The notes beneath the pieces were generated by a model. That model had not been told where the DNA came from and did not search any database. It worked only from the letters and a program-made list of their open reading frames with translations. From NCBI GenBank assembly GCA_023653785.1, contig JAMKCH010036069.1, positions 122,430-186,429 on the forward strand: a stretch of DNA of 64,000 bases. The letters are read 5' to 3'. This document shows, piece after piece, positions 45,371-57,741 of this stretch. The translations under genes and the position numbers were made by a program. The DNA comes from Ophioderma brevispina. Taxonomy: Eukaryota > Echinodermata > Ophiuroidea > Amphilepidida > Ophiodermatidae. The number at the start of each line of letters is the position of its first letter. Positions within the stretch are counted from its first letter, which is position 1.

Positions 45371-45469
45371 TTTGACCTACGAAAATATTTACAAAATGTG
45401 TTGATGGATGCAGCACAATCACATCCAATAGCCAAAATGACATTCATACATAAGTACAGTCCCAGAGGG

Positions 45470-45967
45470 TGTTTTGAATCAATCCCATAATGTCCTGTAA
45501 TGTGCCTATACTGTACTGTACTAAACACATGTCAGTACTTAGGGATAAAAAGTGTTCCACAAGAACCACAAGACATTTCATGATCATGCAAAAATTCCTT
45601 AAGTACTAATGCTTTGTGGGCTAAAATGAGTGTAAAATAAGACTTTTTATGTGTTACAGAATAGGATTGTTGTGGGATCACTGACCCAAGAGAAGATACC
45701 AGAGCTTCCCACATGAATTGCTTCCAATTGGAAGTTTTGTACAGTTGCCATGTGGATCGTTAGAGATGAAATGCTCTTAAATTGTAAGTGTGTGATCAGT
45801 ACTGTCAAATTTAGCCATGTTTCATCACTAACGACCCACAGCAGTACCTGCTACAAAAACCTCCAGTGGAAGCAATGGCATTTTGGGAAGCTATTGAAAT
45901 CTTACTGCTTCCATGACACTAGTGAGGTGAAATTCCCAAAACGCGTGCATTGTGGGAGTGACTCAAT
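45470..45967 (+). mobile_element. MITE family R, copy 3, with an internal insert
   Basis: It starts TTTTGAATCAATCCCATAAT and ends GCATTGTGGGAGTGACTCAA. The left half follows copies 1 and 2 closely (ACTTAGGGATAAAAAGTG). About 220 bp of extra sequence (about 45690-45920) separates the two halves. Confidence 0.82.
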
Positions 45968-45969
45968 AA

Positions 45970-47245
45970 ACCCTTGGTACAGTCCTTCACAAACACATTC
46001 AGGCAGACAAATATCAGCAAGGTTGAATTGGAAAGGGCTATAAAAATCATTTGAAGTGAGTAACAGAAAAAAATAAAAAACTTAAATTTACAAAATATAT
46101 TGAAACATGGTAGTTCTGAGAACACTATGTATAAATTTTGCAAGATTCATGATCTCTTTTCCAGAAAAATATTTTCTACAAAATAGATCAAAACCACAAG
46201 ATCATATTCCATGGAGTCTTCTGCTCCATCTTACATCCAATTCATCAACAACATAGTAACATTAGACCTTAGCCGTGGTTTATAAAGAAACACTTCTTTC
46301 CACACGTATTTGCGACTGCAATCAGACATACCTGAAATTTATATATTATAGACCATTAGTTTTGCTTCAACATAGTGGTTTTGTATATTATGGTGTTATT
46401 TTCAAAAATTGAAATAAATAACACTTGCAGAGAATATAAATGTACTTAAGTTCATCAACTTTATTTGCTGGTTGTCATGCCATATAAACAATAAATTCTC
46501 CAACTTCCAATGCTGATTAGACATAGCAGCCCGTATTCCAGAAACTTGTTAAGCTAAACGCGATTTTAGGTTAAAATCGCCGTAATTTAAAATTGAGTTT
46601 AAGCAAAACGTGTTTAAATATTTTTAAACATTTACTCACATAAACAGAAGCTTTAAACACAAGCATCATCGTTATATCAAGACCCCAACTTGGGTGTATA
46701 AAATGCCCTGTTGTGTTTTAATAGTTGGGCGCACAAAGTGTATCATTGCTTTCCGTAGCGTTTAAGGTGCTGTTGTCAATTGGACAGTGCAATGATCCAT
46801 GTACTTGACAAAAACACACACTAAGAACACTTCTTAAACTAGCCCCGTACCTAGTTTACATTTCAATGCATTTTGGCGGAGATAAAATTGCGTTTAACTT
46901 TAAACTCCTTTCTGGAATTGCGTTTCGCAATACATTTATCTCAAATACAAAACGTTCGCTTAGCTTAAAATCACGCTAAACATTAATTTAAACATTGTCA
47001 TGACATCATTTCTAATAAATTCCATCAACTCCAACCCATTTCCATAGTGAATTAAATGTTACTTGTGGGCATTTTATACAGTACTAAATAATCATAACAT
47101 AATACTGTCCCCACTCACACTTTAATACCTGAGATTTAAGGTATTTATTTGAAACGAATAATAACTAACCAATCCATTTCTGAATAAACATTATATTTAC
47201 AAAACATTCAACAGCTTAAATATCTTGTGATAACATTTTAAAACA
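45970..47245. other. AT-rich intergenic, weak inverted similarity
   Basis: TTAAGCTAAACGCGATTTTA near 46549 and its partial complement near 46955-46985 might mark an old inverted-repeat element. The match is too weak to call. Confidence 0.35.
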
Positions 47246-47248
47246 CCA

Positions 47249-47600
47249 CTTAAGGTGCAACAAGAGATTTCATATCAGGCGTCCAAAAATATCAAAAAAC
47301 CTCCATTTTTATACCGATATAAAGCTTTGCATAAAAAACATCCCCATCTCAAAGGATCAAGCTGAGAATTATTTCTGTGAAATTTCTAATTTCGTATTTG
47401 AGCAAATTTATAAGAAATTCAGCCTCTATGCTTTATAATGAAAAAGAGCAACTCACAATTACCTTTTGTTTTCACAAAGACATATTTTTCAATAGTCAAA
47501 TACAATTATACAAAGAAATCTATTGCATGTCTAATCTATGTGAAATCACTCATAATGTCCCAATATATGGATGTCTTGAAATCTCTTGTTGTACCTTTAA
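47249..47600. mobile_element. MITE of about 350 bp with AAGGTGCAACAAGAGATTTC ends
   Basis: The left end AAGGTGCAACAAGAGATTTC is mirrored by GAAATCTCTTGTTGTACCTT. Inner parts GGCGTCCAAAAATAT and ATATATGGATGTC are also inverted. A related left end lies at 63919, where the window stops. Confidence 0.88.
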
Positions 47601-47604
47601 CCAA

Positions 47605-48600
47605 ACAAGTTTAAATATTAATTTTGGTTGAATCCTTTTACCTGAATGGGATCAAATATGTAAACCACATTCGCAAATCGTATCATATTACATGAAATGA
47701 AAATTTACAACTTTCAAAGTGGACATATAAAGTATACTTAATAACAAACATAATGAAGTCCCCATCTACTGCTCATATACTCATGCGCTTGTATAAACAG
47801 CATACAATTTTATTTCTTACAAATCATGTCATTCATACAATTGAAAATCCATTAGCCCATCCTTCTGTCAGATAAAGACCTCAAAAAGTAACTCAGCCAT
47901 TACATATGATTATGCCTGAAACTTTCAAATCAAATTAAAGACACTATGAGAAAGAGCATTTCATTAATAGGCATTTTGATATTACATTTGACAGAGTAGT
48001 TTGAAGGTGATGAGTACTCATTTTTGTACTACATTGTATTGAAGATGGGCATTTTTGGATGACTTATTTTGTCATGTTCCCAAAACAAAATGGATTAGAT
48101 CAACATATGGCCACAAAAAAAAAAACATACCCGTGGACACAAGCTTAGCGTATGTGGTGCCACTTTGGTTTTGTTGTTCTCAGGAAAAAAAATATCATAG
48201 AAAAGGAAAAAGTGGGCCAAAACACAAATTTAGCCTTTTCTCATTTTCTTGAAAATAAATGAACACAGCACAAAAGCTTTTTTGCCAACTTCATGTGAAA
48301 AAGTTTCTTTGGCCTAATACAGAATGCTTCTTTCTTATGTTGGAAATAGTGATCCAACAACACAAACAAAAACTAGAAAGAAGTCGGAGTTTGAACTCAC
48401 ATTCACCCAAAATTACAACCATCAAATCAGTTGTAACACACACTTGCAGCATTTCATTAAAGCTCTGTGCTATAATTTGTCAGTAATTTTTAAACTTAAA
48501 GAGCATGTGTACTTACATGTAGTGGGATTTTTTTAATGGATTTTTGGCTCACATTTTTGGGGACTCCGTTTCAATTACAAAGAGCCAAATGGGTTGATTG
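47605..48600. other. No recognised feature
   Basis: AT-rich. Short plus-strand frames at 48055-48536 have no supporting features. Confidence 0.4.
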
Positions 48601-48601
48601 T

Positions 48602-50025
48602 GTAGTGGGACCATTCCATGTCAACATTCGAGATGTGCACCGCAGCACGTCGTGGATTTTTTTCCCTCTAAGTGTGGTGGTAGACATTGATGAGATATGA
48701 AAATCCTGAAATTTTGAGCATCATAGTCCATGTCGTTTTCTCGCTAGAGCAATTTGAAATTTGGGGGGGGGGTCACCATCAAAAGTGCCGCCCAATGTGA
48801 AAGACTGTTGAGAGGGTCACAGATTAGTAATGGAGCCCTCCACAACTTTGAAAATCACTATCTATGGGTAATATTTGGTGTAGAATTCAAATTTGGCATC
48901 AGGTCATAGCGTATTTACCTTTAGAGTTAATGAGGCCTAAATATGTGCCTTTGTTCATTCGGGGCCAAGTAAGAAAATTGTTACTGTCCATCTTATGGTC
49001 AATCAGAGTTACATAGTAGAACTTAACACCAATACAATTATTAACACATTAGAAAAGTAATAAGTGAGGTACAGCCCCTTGAAAATGGCAATTGTACTTT
49101 TTTTTTGACACATTTTGACCCCCCTGAAAACCAATGTTGACATTCGACACCACCCCTCTACTTCAGATATGTTGAAGATATATCATAAAACAACTTTCCT
49201 TGAAAGAACTAGCTTGGTGTCTTTATTATTTCACAACAAAATACACACTCAAAGTTACCACACAAAGGTATATGTAACCCAGCTAGGTCATTGTACATGC
49301 ACAGTGTATATTCACCACATACATTCTATGGGGATATCAGCAAAAGTGTCTTTTGCTGAAAACAATGAAGACATCAAAACACCAAGCTGGTTCTTTCAAG
49401 AATAGTTCTTTGATGATGTATCTTCAACATATCTGAAGTAGAGGGGTGATGTCATATGTCAACATTGATTTTCAGGGGGCCAATATATGTCAAAATGCAA
49501 AATTAAGATTTTTCAATAGGCTGTAACTCACATATTACTTACCTAATGTACTTACTATTGTAATGGTAGGAAGTCCTGCAGTGTGACTCAGATTAACAAG
49601 AAAATCGACATTAAAAATATTGTTACTTACGGAGTTCTGACCCCCAAACTTGGTCCCAGATGAAAGATATTGCATTTTTACACAAGCCCAAATAATTTTA
49701 AAAGTAAAGCAGCTATCACATTATCGATGCCAGATTTGAATTCTACACCACAAACAATCCCCAGATAGTGATTTTCAAAGTTGGGGAGGGTTCCATTTCA
49801 ACTTTATGGCCCTCTCAAAATTGACTTTCGCATCACACAGCATTTTTGATGGTGACCCCCCTAAATTTCTGAATGTTCCTGTGGGAAAACAAAAGGAGGT
49901 ATGAAGTTCAAAATTTCAGGATTTTCATTTCTCATCAATATCTATCATCATACCAAAAAAGAAAAAAATCCATGACATGCTGCGGTGCACATCTCGAGTG
50001 TTGACATGGAATAGCCCAGTGTGGC
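48602..50025. repeat. 1.4-kb palindrome, arms about 600 bp
   Basis: From ACCATTCCATGTCAACATTC with GAGATGTGCACCGCAGCA at the left to TGCTGCGGTGCACATCTCGA with GTGTTGACATGGAAT at the right, the arms stay complementary over nearly their whole length. Examples: GAATTCAAATTTGGCATC, CTACTTCAGATATGTTGAAG and AAGAACTAGCTTGGTGT with their complements. The central loop is about 160 bp (49215-49377). No frame longer than 96 codons is present. Confidence 0.94.
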
Positions 50026-50039
50026 AAATTTGATTGCAC

Positions 50040-51400
50040 ATAGCAAAGCTATCTATGAAGAAAGCTTTTTCTTAACCTAAATGGATATACTGAAACTCAA
50101 ATATTTTTAGAAATCACCATTCAGTAATTTGGTTTGGCTTTTTTTTCCAAAGTTGATTAAAATTTAATCCAGAGTTGAAATTGCAAGTTCAGCTTTTCAT
50201 CATCATCATACTTGATTCATCTGATGTGACCCCGTACCATTCTGCGGGAGGTGAAAAAATCAATGAGGCGCAGGGACTTCTGTTAATCATGTTATTGTGA
50301 GGAATGTTAAGGCCTGAAATACACTATTGTGTGTTTCCATACACGAATGAAATTGTATTTAGTGGCAGATGAGTGAGTTATATGACCGGAGTGTCCTCCA
50401 AGATAATCCGGTGTGGCACGTGCATTTGAATTCTTTCATTTTCCCTCTCCGACTTAATTGAATAGGTCCAAAACTCCAGGGGGACGAACGTATCAACGCG
50501 AATCGACTATAGATGATGACTTGATTACAACTGATCCATTTCACTGCTTTTCCTGCAGAACTTGACAATAGTACCTTTCCTAGAGTGCAATTTTATTAAT
50601 TAGCAGTGAAACTTATTGAAAGGCCAAGGAAAAAAGGTTTGTCTCAGCTTCCTGCTCACATAGGTGTAAAAAAAATCACATTTTAAAAGTTTTTCAAGAG
50701 AATTTTAACATTTAAAATTTTTTTAAAAATAGGTCCATGGGGAAAAAATGGCTGTCGGAGCGGCCAAAAATGTCTAAAAACGCAAAAAAAAATTATGCTT
50801 TTTTAGCTTATTTGACTAAAACAAAAAATCCATAGAGCTTACGGTTTTGAGCTACAAAAAGCTGGGACCTTTTGTTTTTCCTACCTACATCATGGTTCAT
50901 CATGAGAAAAGCAGTGAATCAGTTCTGTTGTTATCAAGTAGTCATCCTACAATGACAGAGTTAATGTAGTAATTTTATTCCTGGATTTGTTAAACATTAA
51001 AAATACAATTAAATATGAAGAAATAAAATACCTATGAAGCTGTTTTATGGGATCATTCCCTTAATTTGATACAATGAAATTGATATCATTATGTAACTTT
51101 CATGCAGCCTGCATGGTAAAAACAAAGAAATACCTGTTTGGCCCATTTGAAAGTGCAGAGAGTTCCGTCAAATGAATTTAGAAGCACAAGCTCAATGCAC
51201 TTAATTTTGGAAGCCTGCATTTCTTCACCCACCCAAGATTATTGGCAGCGTGAATGTCCACATATCCACATCGAAAAATTTGTAACCCCTGCTCTACTCC
51301 AAATCCACAAAAATGCAGAATTCTGTGAATGAAAAGTATAAATGATAGAAAAGAACCTGAAATAAGGATTTGCATTTTTTTTAGTGCACAGGCTCGTACA
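50040..51400. other. No recognised feature
   Basis: Short frames only, with no repeats or splice-bounded exons that I can support. Confidence 0.45.
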
Positions 51401-51402
51401 AA

Positions 51403-51630
51403 TTAAAGGAGCATTTCATGACCCAGAGTCTTGTCCCCATGACTTGCATATAAAGTTTTTTATATCATCTGAATGGTTGGAATAAGTATAGGGGTGTATA
51501 GTATGGGCACCAAATCTTGCATGCAGATTTGATCTACATTGGAATTTGTAATTTGTCCACAAATAGAAATTAAAACATAGCAGCCTATTATGGGACACTG
51601 TGATACAAACATTCATTTGTGAATTACTGT
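51403..51630. mobile_element. Partial copy of the TTAAAGGxGCATTTC MITE
   Basis: It starts TTAAAGGAGCATTTCATGAC and follows the copy at 7366 through CTTGTCCCCATGACTTgC, TATCATCTGAA and CCAAATCTTGCATGCA. It stops where the next element begins at 51631. Confidence 0.85.
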
Positions 51631-51990
51631 TTAGGGCTCGTACCTATTTACCTGGTCGCAGCTTAGCTGGGGAATCCCTCAGCTTCAGCCAGCCTTCCTC
51701 AGCTTCAGCCAGCCTTCCCCAGCCACAGCTTTTAGTAGCCTTTGTATATTTGCAATGACAAATATACTTATTACCATACAATAATATGCTAATGTACTAG
51801 CAATGGACACTAAAATGTCATTTTTTATTGTTATCCACTCAAAATTATTCTACTATGAACACAGAGCTGTCATATTAGGTGCGATGACCCAAATGGGGGA
51901 AAGCTGGGAAAAGCTGCTTAAATTGTTAGCCCAGCTTTCCCCAGCCTTGCCCAGCAAGCTGCGACCATGTAAATAGGTATGGGCCCTTAA
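51631..51990. mobile_element. 360-bp MITE with CCTATTTACnTGGTCGCAGC ends
   Basis: The left TTAGGGCTCGTACCTATTTA is mirrored by TAAATAGGTATGGGCCCTTAA. Pairing goes on through GGTCGCAGCTTaGCTGGG. The interior has CAGCTTCAGCCAGCCTTCC repeats. It adjoins, and probably cut, the MITE at 51403. Confidence 0.92.
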
Positions 51991-52384
51991 CACAATAGAA
52001 TGAAATAAAGACTTCATTCCCACGCCTGACTTTAGAGGGAATATTGACTATCATGTGCTGTATTAGCATCAGTGTCTTGGAGAGTGTGTAGGCTAAGGTA
52101 GAATATTGTCTTTCATGGCTAAACTAAATGATGCCTGAGAAACACAAGGGTATCAAGCTGTATGTAACTGAGGGATGATCCAGGTATACCAATGAAAGAA
52201 TAGTGCTTCCAAAGACACAATGCAATGTAAGAAGTTTAACCAACATAAAACTGAAGAAATCATCATACCGATGGTTCTGGGAGAAGTCAGCCAGCACGTT
52301 TGCAGGCAAATATTTCTTTGTTTCAAATGTAAAAAATACATCACGGTTCATCGGACCGCTAGTGTCACCTGCCGTGAATGATAG

Positions 52385-52590
52385 GCCTCATGACCTTTGA
52401 CAAGTGACCTTGACCTCAAACAAATGAGGGTTTATGCGTAATATCAAAAAATCACAAGTTTGGTTCCAAATGAACTTTTCAATGAGGTCAATTTTACATT
52501 TTTAGCCCATCTTACAACTTGACCTCACATGAACTTTGACCTGGCATGTGACCTTTGACCTTGGCATGTGTCCTTTGACCTATCAACAAA
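52385..52590. repeat. Cluster of TGACCTTTGACC-like half-sites
   Basis: TGACCTTTGAC occurs at 52389 and about 52550, with further TGACCT, TTGACCT and CTTTGACC strings, in imperfect short repeats with CATGTG. The layout recalls nuclear-receptor direct repeats, but it is also what a decayed tandem repeat would give. Confidence 0.55.
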
Positions 52591-52599
52591 TGAGGGATC

Positions 52600-53266
52600 C
52601 CATGTTGCTCCTATGACTCAAGTTTGGTTTGAATCCATCAAAGTACATGTATGCAGATATATTACAGGCAAATGTTAACCCTTTCACAACAGACAACAAC
52701 ATCAACAAACTACAACAACAACAGAGGACAAAGTAATCCCTATGTGTCTTTCCAGCTAAGGCAGGACAACACAAAAACGGTATTCAAATAGAGTCTGCGT
52801 TTTTCTTTTTCCTGTTGTGTACTTCAAACCCAAGTGTTCAACAAAAGGCACATGTGTTCAGGGCCTACTTTGTTCTGTTTAGTACAAAAGCCCATTTTCA
52901 GTGACTGTCGAAAAATCAATGTAAATCCATAACAAAACAATCAGACGTTACAAACTAAACCGGAGTAGAGACAACATACCAATAGTCGTACTCACTGCAG
53001 GAGAAAGTAAAGTCTTTTTTTTTTGACAATGGGGCAAACAAATACTTGCTACTATTTTGATCATATTCAAGTTGGAATTTTCTGCCTTGAAATGGTCATT
53101 CATATACCTACTTACGTTGAAATTTTGCGATAAAATTCCGACTTTCAACACTTGGACGGTGTGCAATTGATCTTTGGCATTAATTAGCTTAAATTTGTGC
53201 TTCTCCCTAAGATGACACCCCGGGCACATGTCCCTTGCCTCTTTCCTACCCTCTTATATAAAGTAC
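52600..53266. other. No recognised feature
   Basis: AT-rich, with a CAACAACA-rich patch near 52690-52725. No gene supported. Confidence 0.4.
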
Positions 53267-54630
53267 TTAAAGACACTATCAGTGATCCACCCAAAAGATT
53301 GACAATATTTGAAATAGCTTAAAGGTTCCTGGACCCCTGAGTCAGACATTTCTTACATTTTCGTACCTCAACAGCAATCATTATCAGTCTCAATACAGAT
53401 TTTTAAAAGTGAACATTGCGAAAGTGTTCAATTTTAAGGATAAATATACCCAACTGAGAGGTCCTCCTATTTTAGCGAACGCATCGCAAGATGCTGGGGT
53501 TGGCTTTCACCCAGAAGTGACGTAGCTGTGACGTTGTAGTAGGCATTTGAATTTGATACTGAGAAAGAGACCACCCACCCCGATCAAAACAAAACAAACC
53601 ACTCTGATCAACTTGAACAAGCAGAGATCTTGCTGCTCGCGGTGTTTCTGTCACGATTGCCAGCGGCTTGGAACTGCATCCTTGATCAGATGCTTACGAT
53701 GAACGCTTCAGTTAATAAGTTCGATGGCTCAAAATGTTTCTCACACACTTTCGAGAATTTACTGTGTGACACACCTGGAGGGACGAACTTTGATTTTGCT
53801 AAGCAGATGAACAAAACCCACGCAGGTATCTTCTCCTTGTCTGGGAACTGGAAGAAAGTTATTCTGGTTCTCCTTGTCGGTGCAGTCACTGGCACTGCTG
53901 CAGCTGGTGCAACAGACAATACAGCATATTATTATCGTGTTTAAGGCCCCCAAATCAAGAAAAAGTATGCCATACAAATGATACAACACGACGCATACCG
54001 CGATATAGTCAACTACGCACGTATGCAAGAAAACTGGGACGCGTCGCATGCGTGCTCTGGTTCCATGATGACGATCATGATATGCGTGTGGCCAAAGGCC
54101 ACATAAATACGTTCACTTCTGGGGCTCGCGGCCATCGTGAAAATCACTTTTGTTTTGAATTTTTCTTTCTAAGCCTTGTCAGAAACCCATGATATTTTGC
54201 CAATTTTGATCAATCTACGGTTTCTCAATTACTGCTTCAACTTCATGCACATTTTACACTGATACTAATGCATACTGTGAATAAAACCATTTTTGGGTGG
54301 TATTACAGGTATTTTTAAAGTATGTCCATGGTCCTTTAAAAGTGAAGGATAATGCTGTGGACTTCTCAGAAGGTATTTTCCAACTGAAAAAATTGAACAA
54401 AGGAGAAAACAGCAGTGTCTAAAGATATGAATCTCCATTAAGTACATGTATGTGTGTAGTCAAGGTCCATACAGTGATGACTAAAATATTTGATTTTGTC
54501 TTTATTAGGTCGTATTTGGTCCTATCACTTGCAGGGCATGTTGGATCTATAGATACAAAAAGGCAAAAATCTGATTTTTGGTGATTTTTTTTTAATTTTC
54601 TTATTTAGCAAATCACTGATAGTGCCTTAA
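53267..54630 (-). mobile_element. 1.36-kb element with TTAAAGACACTATCAGTGAT ends and a THAP remnant
   Basis: TTAAAGACACTATCAGTGAT at the left is mirrored by ATCACTGATAGTGCCTTAA at the right, with one base change and one gap. Between them is a THAP-domain remnant on the minus strand (53630-53945) and otherwise AT-rich DNA. THAP domains bind DNA in P-element-type transposases and in some host proteins. No transposase catalytic region is visible, so this would be a deletion derivative if it is a P-like element. Confidence 0.7.
53630..53945 (-). pseudogene. THAP-type zinc-finger domain, frameshifted
   Basis: The minus strand reads, in order: a Cys-rich start (about 53930), FFQFPDKEKIPAWVLF, FVPPGVSHSKFSKVCEKHFE, then, after a frame change, IKDAVPSRW. 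The HF-FP-like block, the invariant Trp, the C-x2-H pair in VCEKHF and the terminal AVPS match the THAP signature (C2CH, AVPTIF-type end). The first Cys pair lies in a different frame from the FQFP block, so at least two indels break it. About 90 codons would be usual for the domain. It is either a decayed transposase N terminus or a host THAP gene exon captured by the surrounding element. Confidence 0.8.
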
Positions 54631-54892
54631 TAGATTTGGTATTATAAAAAATCATCCGGGCCTAAGTTACACATGCTTGTCCATTTGTTAACTGAAACAG
54701 AATTCAAAATGTGGCCTACATTGTAGAGTAACTTACCTATCTACAGTTGTCTTAATTTACCAAAGATACACAAAGCCAAATACCAATAAGTTATTTTTAA
54801 GCTGCAATTAATTTGTGAAGGACTCTGGATCCTAATTGAGACTGATATTTACAAGTGCAGGTTGCACAATTCACAATTATCACCATCCTAGT

Positions 54893-57589
54893 TCAATGTA
54901 ATACAAATTGAACTGCAATTTCAGTTTCTTCAAGATCATTGCTCACTGCATTTGTTTTGGGATCTGCAGTGACATCACCTTGTGATGAAACTTGATTTCT
55001 ATTCACTTCCTCCTCTGACAAGTCTAAACTTTCTTCATTGGCCCTCAACCTGGAATCAAGGACACTGTTTATGATTCATCAGTACTGTGGGATTGTTCAT
55101 GTTTGCGACGGTGATACACTCTCTTGAATTTCTGTCCACTTCCAGCGACACGACTTCATAGGCACTCCGCGTGGTCTCTAACATGATCTCTTAAAGATGG
55201 ATAGTTCTTGTACGTCTTCCAACATACACCACACTGGTAGATAGTTTCTGGAGCTGGAGCGGATGAAATCTCTTGCGGAATGGATTTGTCTTTATTAGCT
55301 TTCTTCTTGCTTTTCCTGAAGGATCTGACAGTTGGCTCTTTGCTATGGTTTCTCTCGTGACGAAGTCGCACGTAAGGTTCTGTAAATTTCATTCCGCATC
55401 CTGGATCAACCCGACATGAGTAAGTTGCTTCCAAATGCTTCTTTGCATGTTCTTCTAAGGCACTTTGCCTCTTAAAGGTGAGTTTACAGAACTGGCAATG
55501 TAGGAGTTGTATAATGACATTTCCTCTCATGCAAATAACGATTCATTGGGCCGCTTTTTTAAATATTAGACCACACAATTCATATCGGCATGTAAACGGA
55601 TTCTTATCACTGTGTGTCATTTGGTGATTCCTCAAGGTTGTGTAACTGGTAAAGTTCTGTGAACAGATCTCGCAACGGAAGTCTACATCATCTTCGTGCA
55701 ACCTTCGATGCAATTCAAACTCTTCTACTTTGAAGAAGTAGTTGTTTTTGGGGCAGATGGAACAATGGTATGGGGCTTTGTCTGTATGGAACCTCTTAAG
55801 ATGACGCTTTGCATCTTGGCTGAAGTGGAATCGTTCCTCACAAAATTCACACTGGAAAGGTTTCTCCCCAGTATGAACACGCATGTGTTTCTTAAGATCT
55901 TTCATCATCACAAAGCCACGATTACATTTTAAACTCACAAACTGAAATTTTTTCTCTCCATTGAATCTTAGGTGGGCTCGCCAATCTGGTGCTGTTCAGA
56001 TAGGTGCGCCCACAATCATCACACTTGTGAGGGAGTTCACTAGTTTGGTTGTGAATGGACAAAGTGCTGATCAAGAATTTGTTTTGATTGAAAGATTCTC
56101 CACACAAAGAACATAGGACTGGCTTATGACCAGTATGACTCATTAGATGGTAGTCAATACCACCTTTGGTTTGGAGAACTTTAGGACAGTATGGGCATGG
56201 GAATGATTTTTTGAGGTGGTTTCTTTCTTGGTGCTTTTGTGTTGGGGTAAATGGCTATAGGATATTTTGAATAGTGCTCTGATTCACCGCCTTCATTTCC
56301 ATCTGGATTAACTTTCTTGCGCCTGAAATGGCGAATGAGACTTTTCTTCTGTGTGAACTTTTGGCCACAAACACATTCAAATCTAGTGTTGACTTGGACT
56401 GATGTGTCCTGATCAATCATCCCATCTACATCCTGAGGTTTGTTAGCTTTGAAGACATTAATTGGTACTGGGCCATCAGCTGGAGATACTCCATCTGGTG
56501 TTATGGTTAAACTATCCATTTCGCGTTTCTTGGCAGCTCTCTTCTTCTTAGCAACATTATTTTTTCGCATTGCCTTTTCTTCAGCTTTAACATCTGCTGG
56601 ATCTGCTTCCTCCTCATCGCTTTCATCACTGTTTATTTGTTCTTGTGTTTTTTTCTTTGCAAAAGGTGTTTTATCCTCTGGCAAACTGTCAGAATCTCCT
56701 TTTCTCTTTTGTGATGACCTGGTGGACTTTTGCTTTGCAATGCAATGTTTACTTTCCTGAGCATCCTTATCGTTTGGCTCATCCTTAGAAGGCCCCTCGT
56801 CATCAACCGATTTAACATCTTTTGGAGATTTCTCAGTTTTGGTTGTCTCAACTAGACTTTCCTGTAGTTTACCGTGCCGCTTACCATCTTCACAACAACC
56901 AGCATGACACCATCTTCTTCGGGGACACATGGCAGCCTTCCTTTTGCTTCTTCGCGAGACTGAAGCTGTTTGCAATGGCCTGGGATGCTTCTCTGTAAGC
57001 GAGTCATGTTCTTTCAACTTAACTCTATTCTCAGATTGAGCCCTATCATGATCTCCTACTCCTGAATCTTTCTCATTTGCAACATCGCTCTGTTTACCAT
57101 TTGAAGATTCTAAATTCTGTTCGCTTTGATCTGCCGGTTGCTTGTTATCTGCTCTGTCACCTGATCCATCAACTACAACACCAGTATTGTTATGATCACT
57201 CTCATAAATAGCTACTGGAACTGGACTTGGATCTTTATCACAGTCTGAATCAGCCTCTGTAATTACTACTTTCACACTTCTTGGAGCTTGTTATTCTTGA
57301 GCGACAACCGCTATGGAGTTGATCGATCATTTCTTCAGCAACTGTACTTCGAATCTGTTCTCCTTTGTGGTGTGCGAGCAGTGTCAGTTGAACATTCTGG
57401 TTCAATAGGTACCTGAACCACTACTTGATTCCTTTATTTGGAGATGGCGATGACACAGATGGAACTTGCGAACTTTCACCAGGCATCTGTACCACAATGA
57501 TTCTGCTCAGAATCATCCAGTATGGCATTGATGGGTACCAACCAAATTATTGTTGGATCTCATTCTGATTTCATGTCTGATGACGTCAT
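54893..57589 (-). pseudogene. C2H2 zinc-finger protein gene, intronless, frame broken about ten times
   Basis: The likely start is the ATG at 57589 (MTSSDMKSE). A long acidic and Lys-rich N-terminal half follows, with KRKAAMCPRRRWCHAGCC and NSDESDEEEADPADVKAEEK (57275-56440, the longest clean frame). About a dozen C2H2 fingers then run from ECVCGQKFTQKKS through CEFCEERFHF, CEICSQNFTS, CQFCKLTFKR and CGVCWKTYKN. The C terminus ends EETEIAVQFVLH with TGA at 54893-54895. HTGEKP- and HTGHKP-type linkers are present. It is probably a nuclear DNA-binding regulator. Frame changes lie near 57570, 57500, 57420, 57360, 57290, 56190, 55960, 55540, 55150 and 55080. Most join protein-like segments with little loss, and finger residues are kept. 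So this may be a working gene with consensus indels, or a young retrocopy. No orthologue is recognised. Confidence 0.85.
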
Positions 57590-57740
57590 TGTCGCTGCAG
57601 ATAATGACAATTTGGTATTGCTGTTAGCCGCCACTCTGGTATGCTGTAGTGACCATATACGGGGAATAGGACAAGAAAAGAGAAAAGGGTAAATAAATGA
57701 TATGAGGATTGTTCATGAACAATGGAAACAGTATTTGACA
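57590..57740. promoter_or_regulatory. 5' flank of the zinc-finger gene
   Basis: The start codon overlaps a TGACGTCA palindrome (57581-57588), the CRE/ATF consensus. Because it overlaps the coding start it may be fortuitous. No TATA box is obvious. Confidence 0.25.
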
Positions 57741-57741
57741 C

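Noticed and set aside
46535..46995. Possible inverted-repeat element around TTAAGCTAAACGCGATTTTA
   Set aside because: Only about 20 imperfect bases pair, and the flanks do not continue the match.
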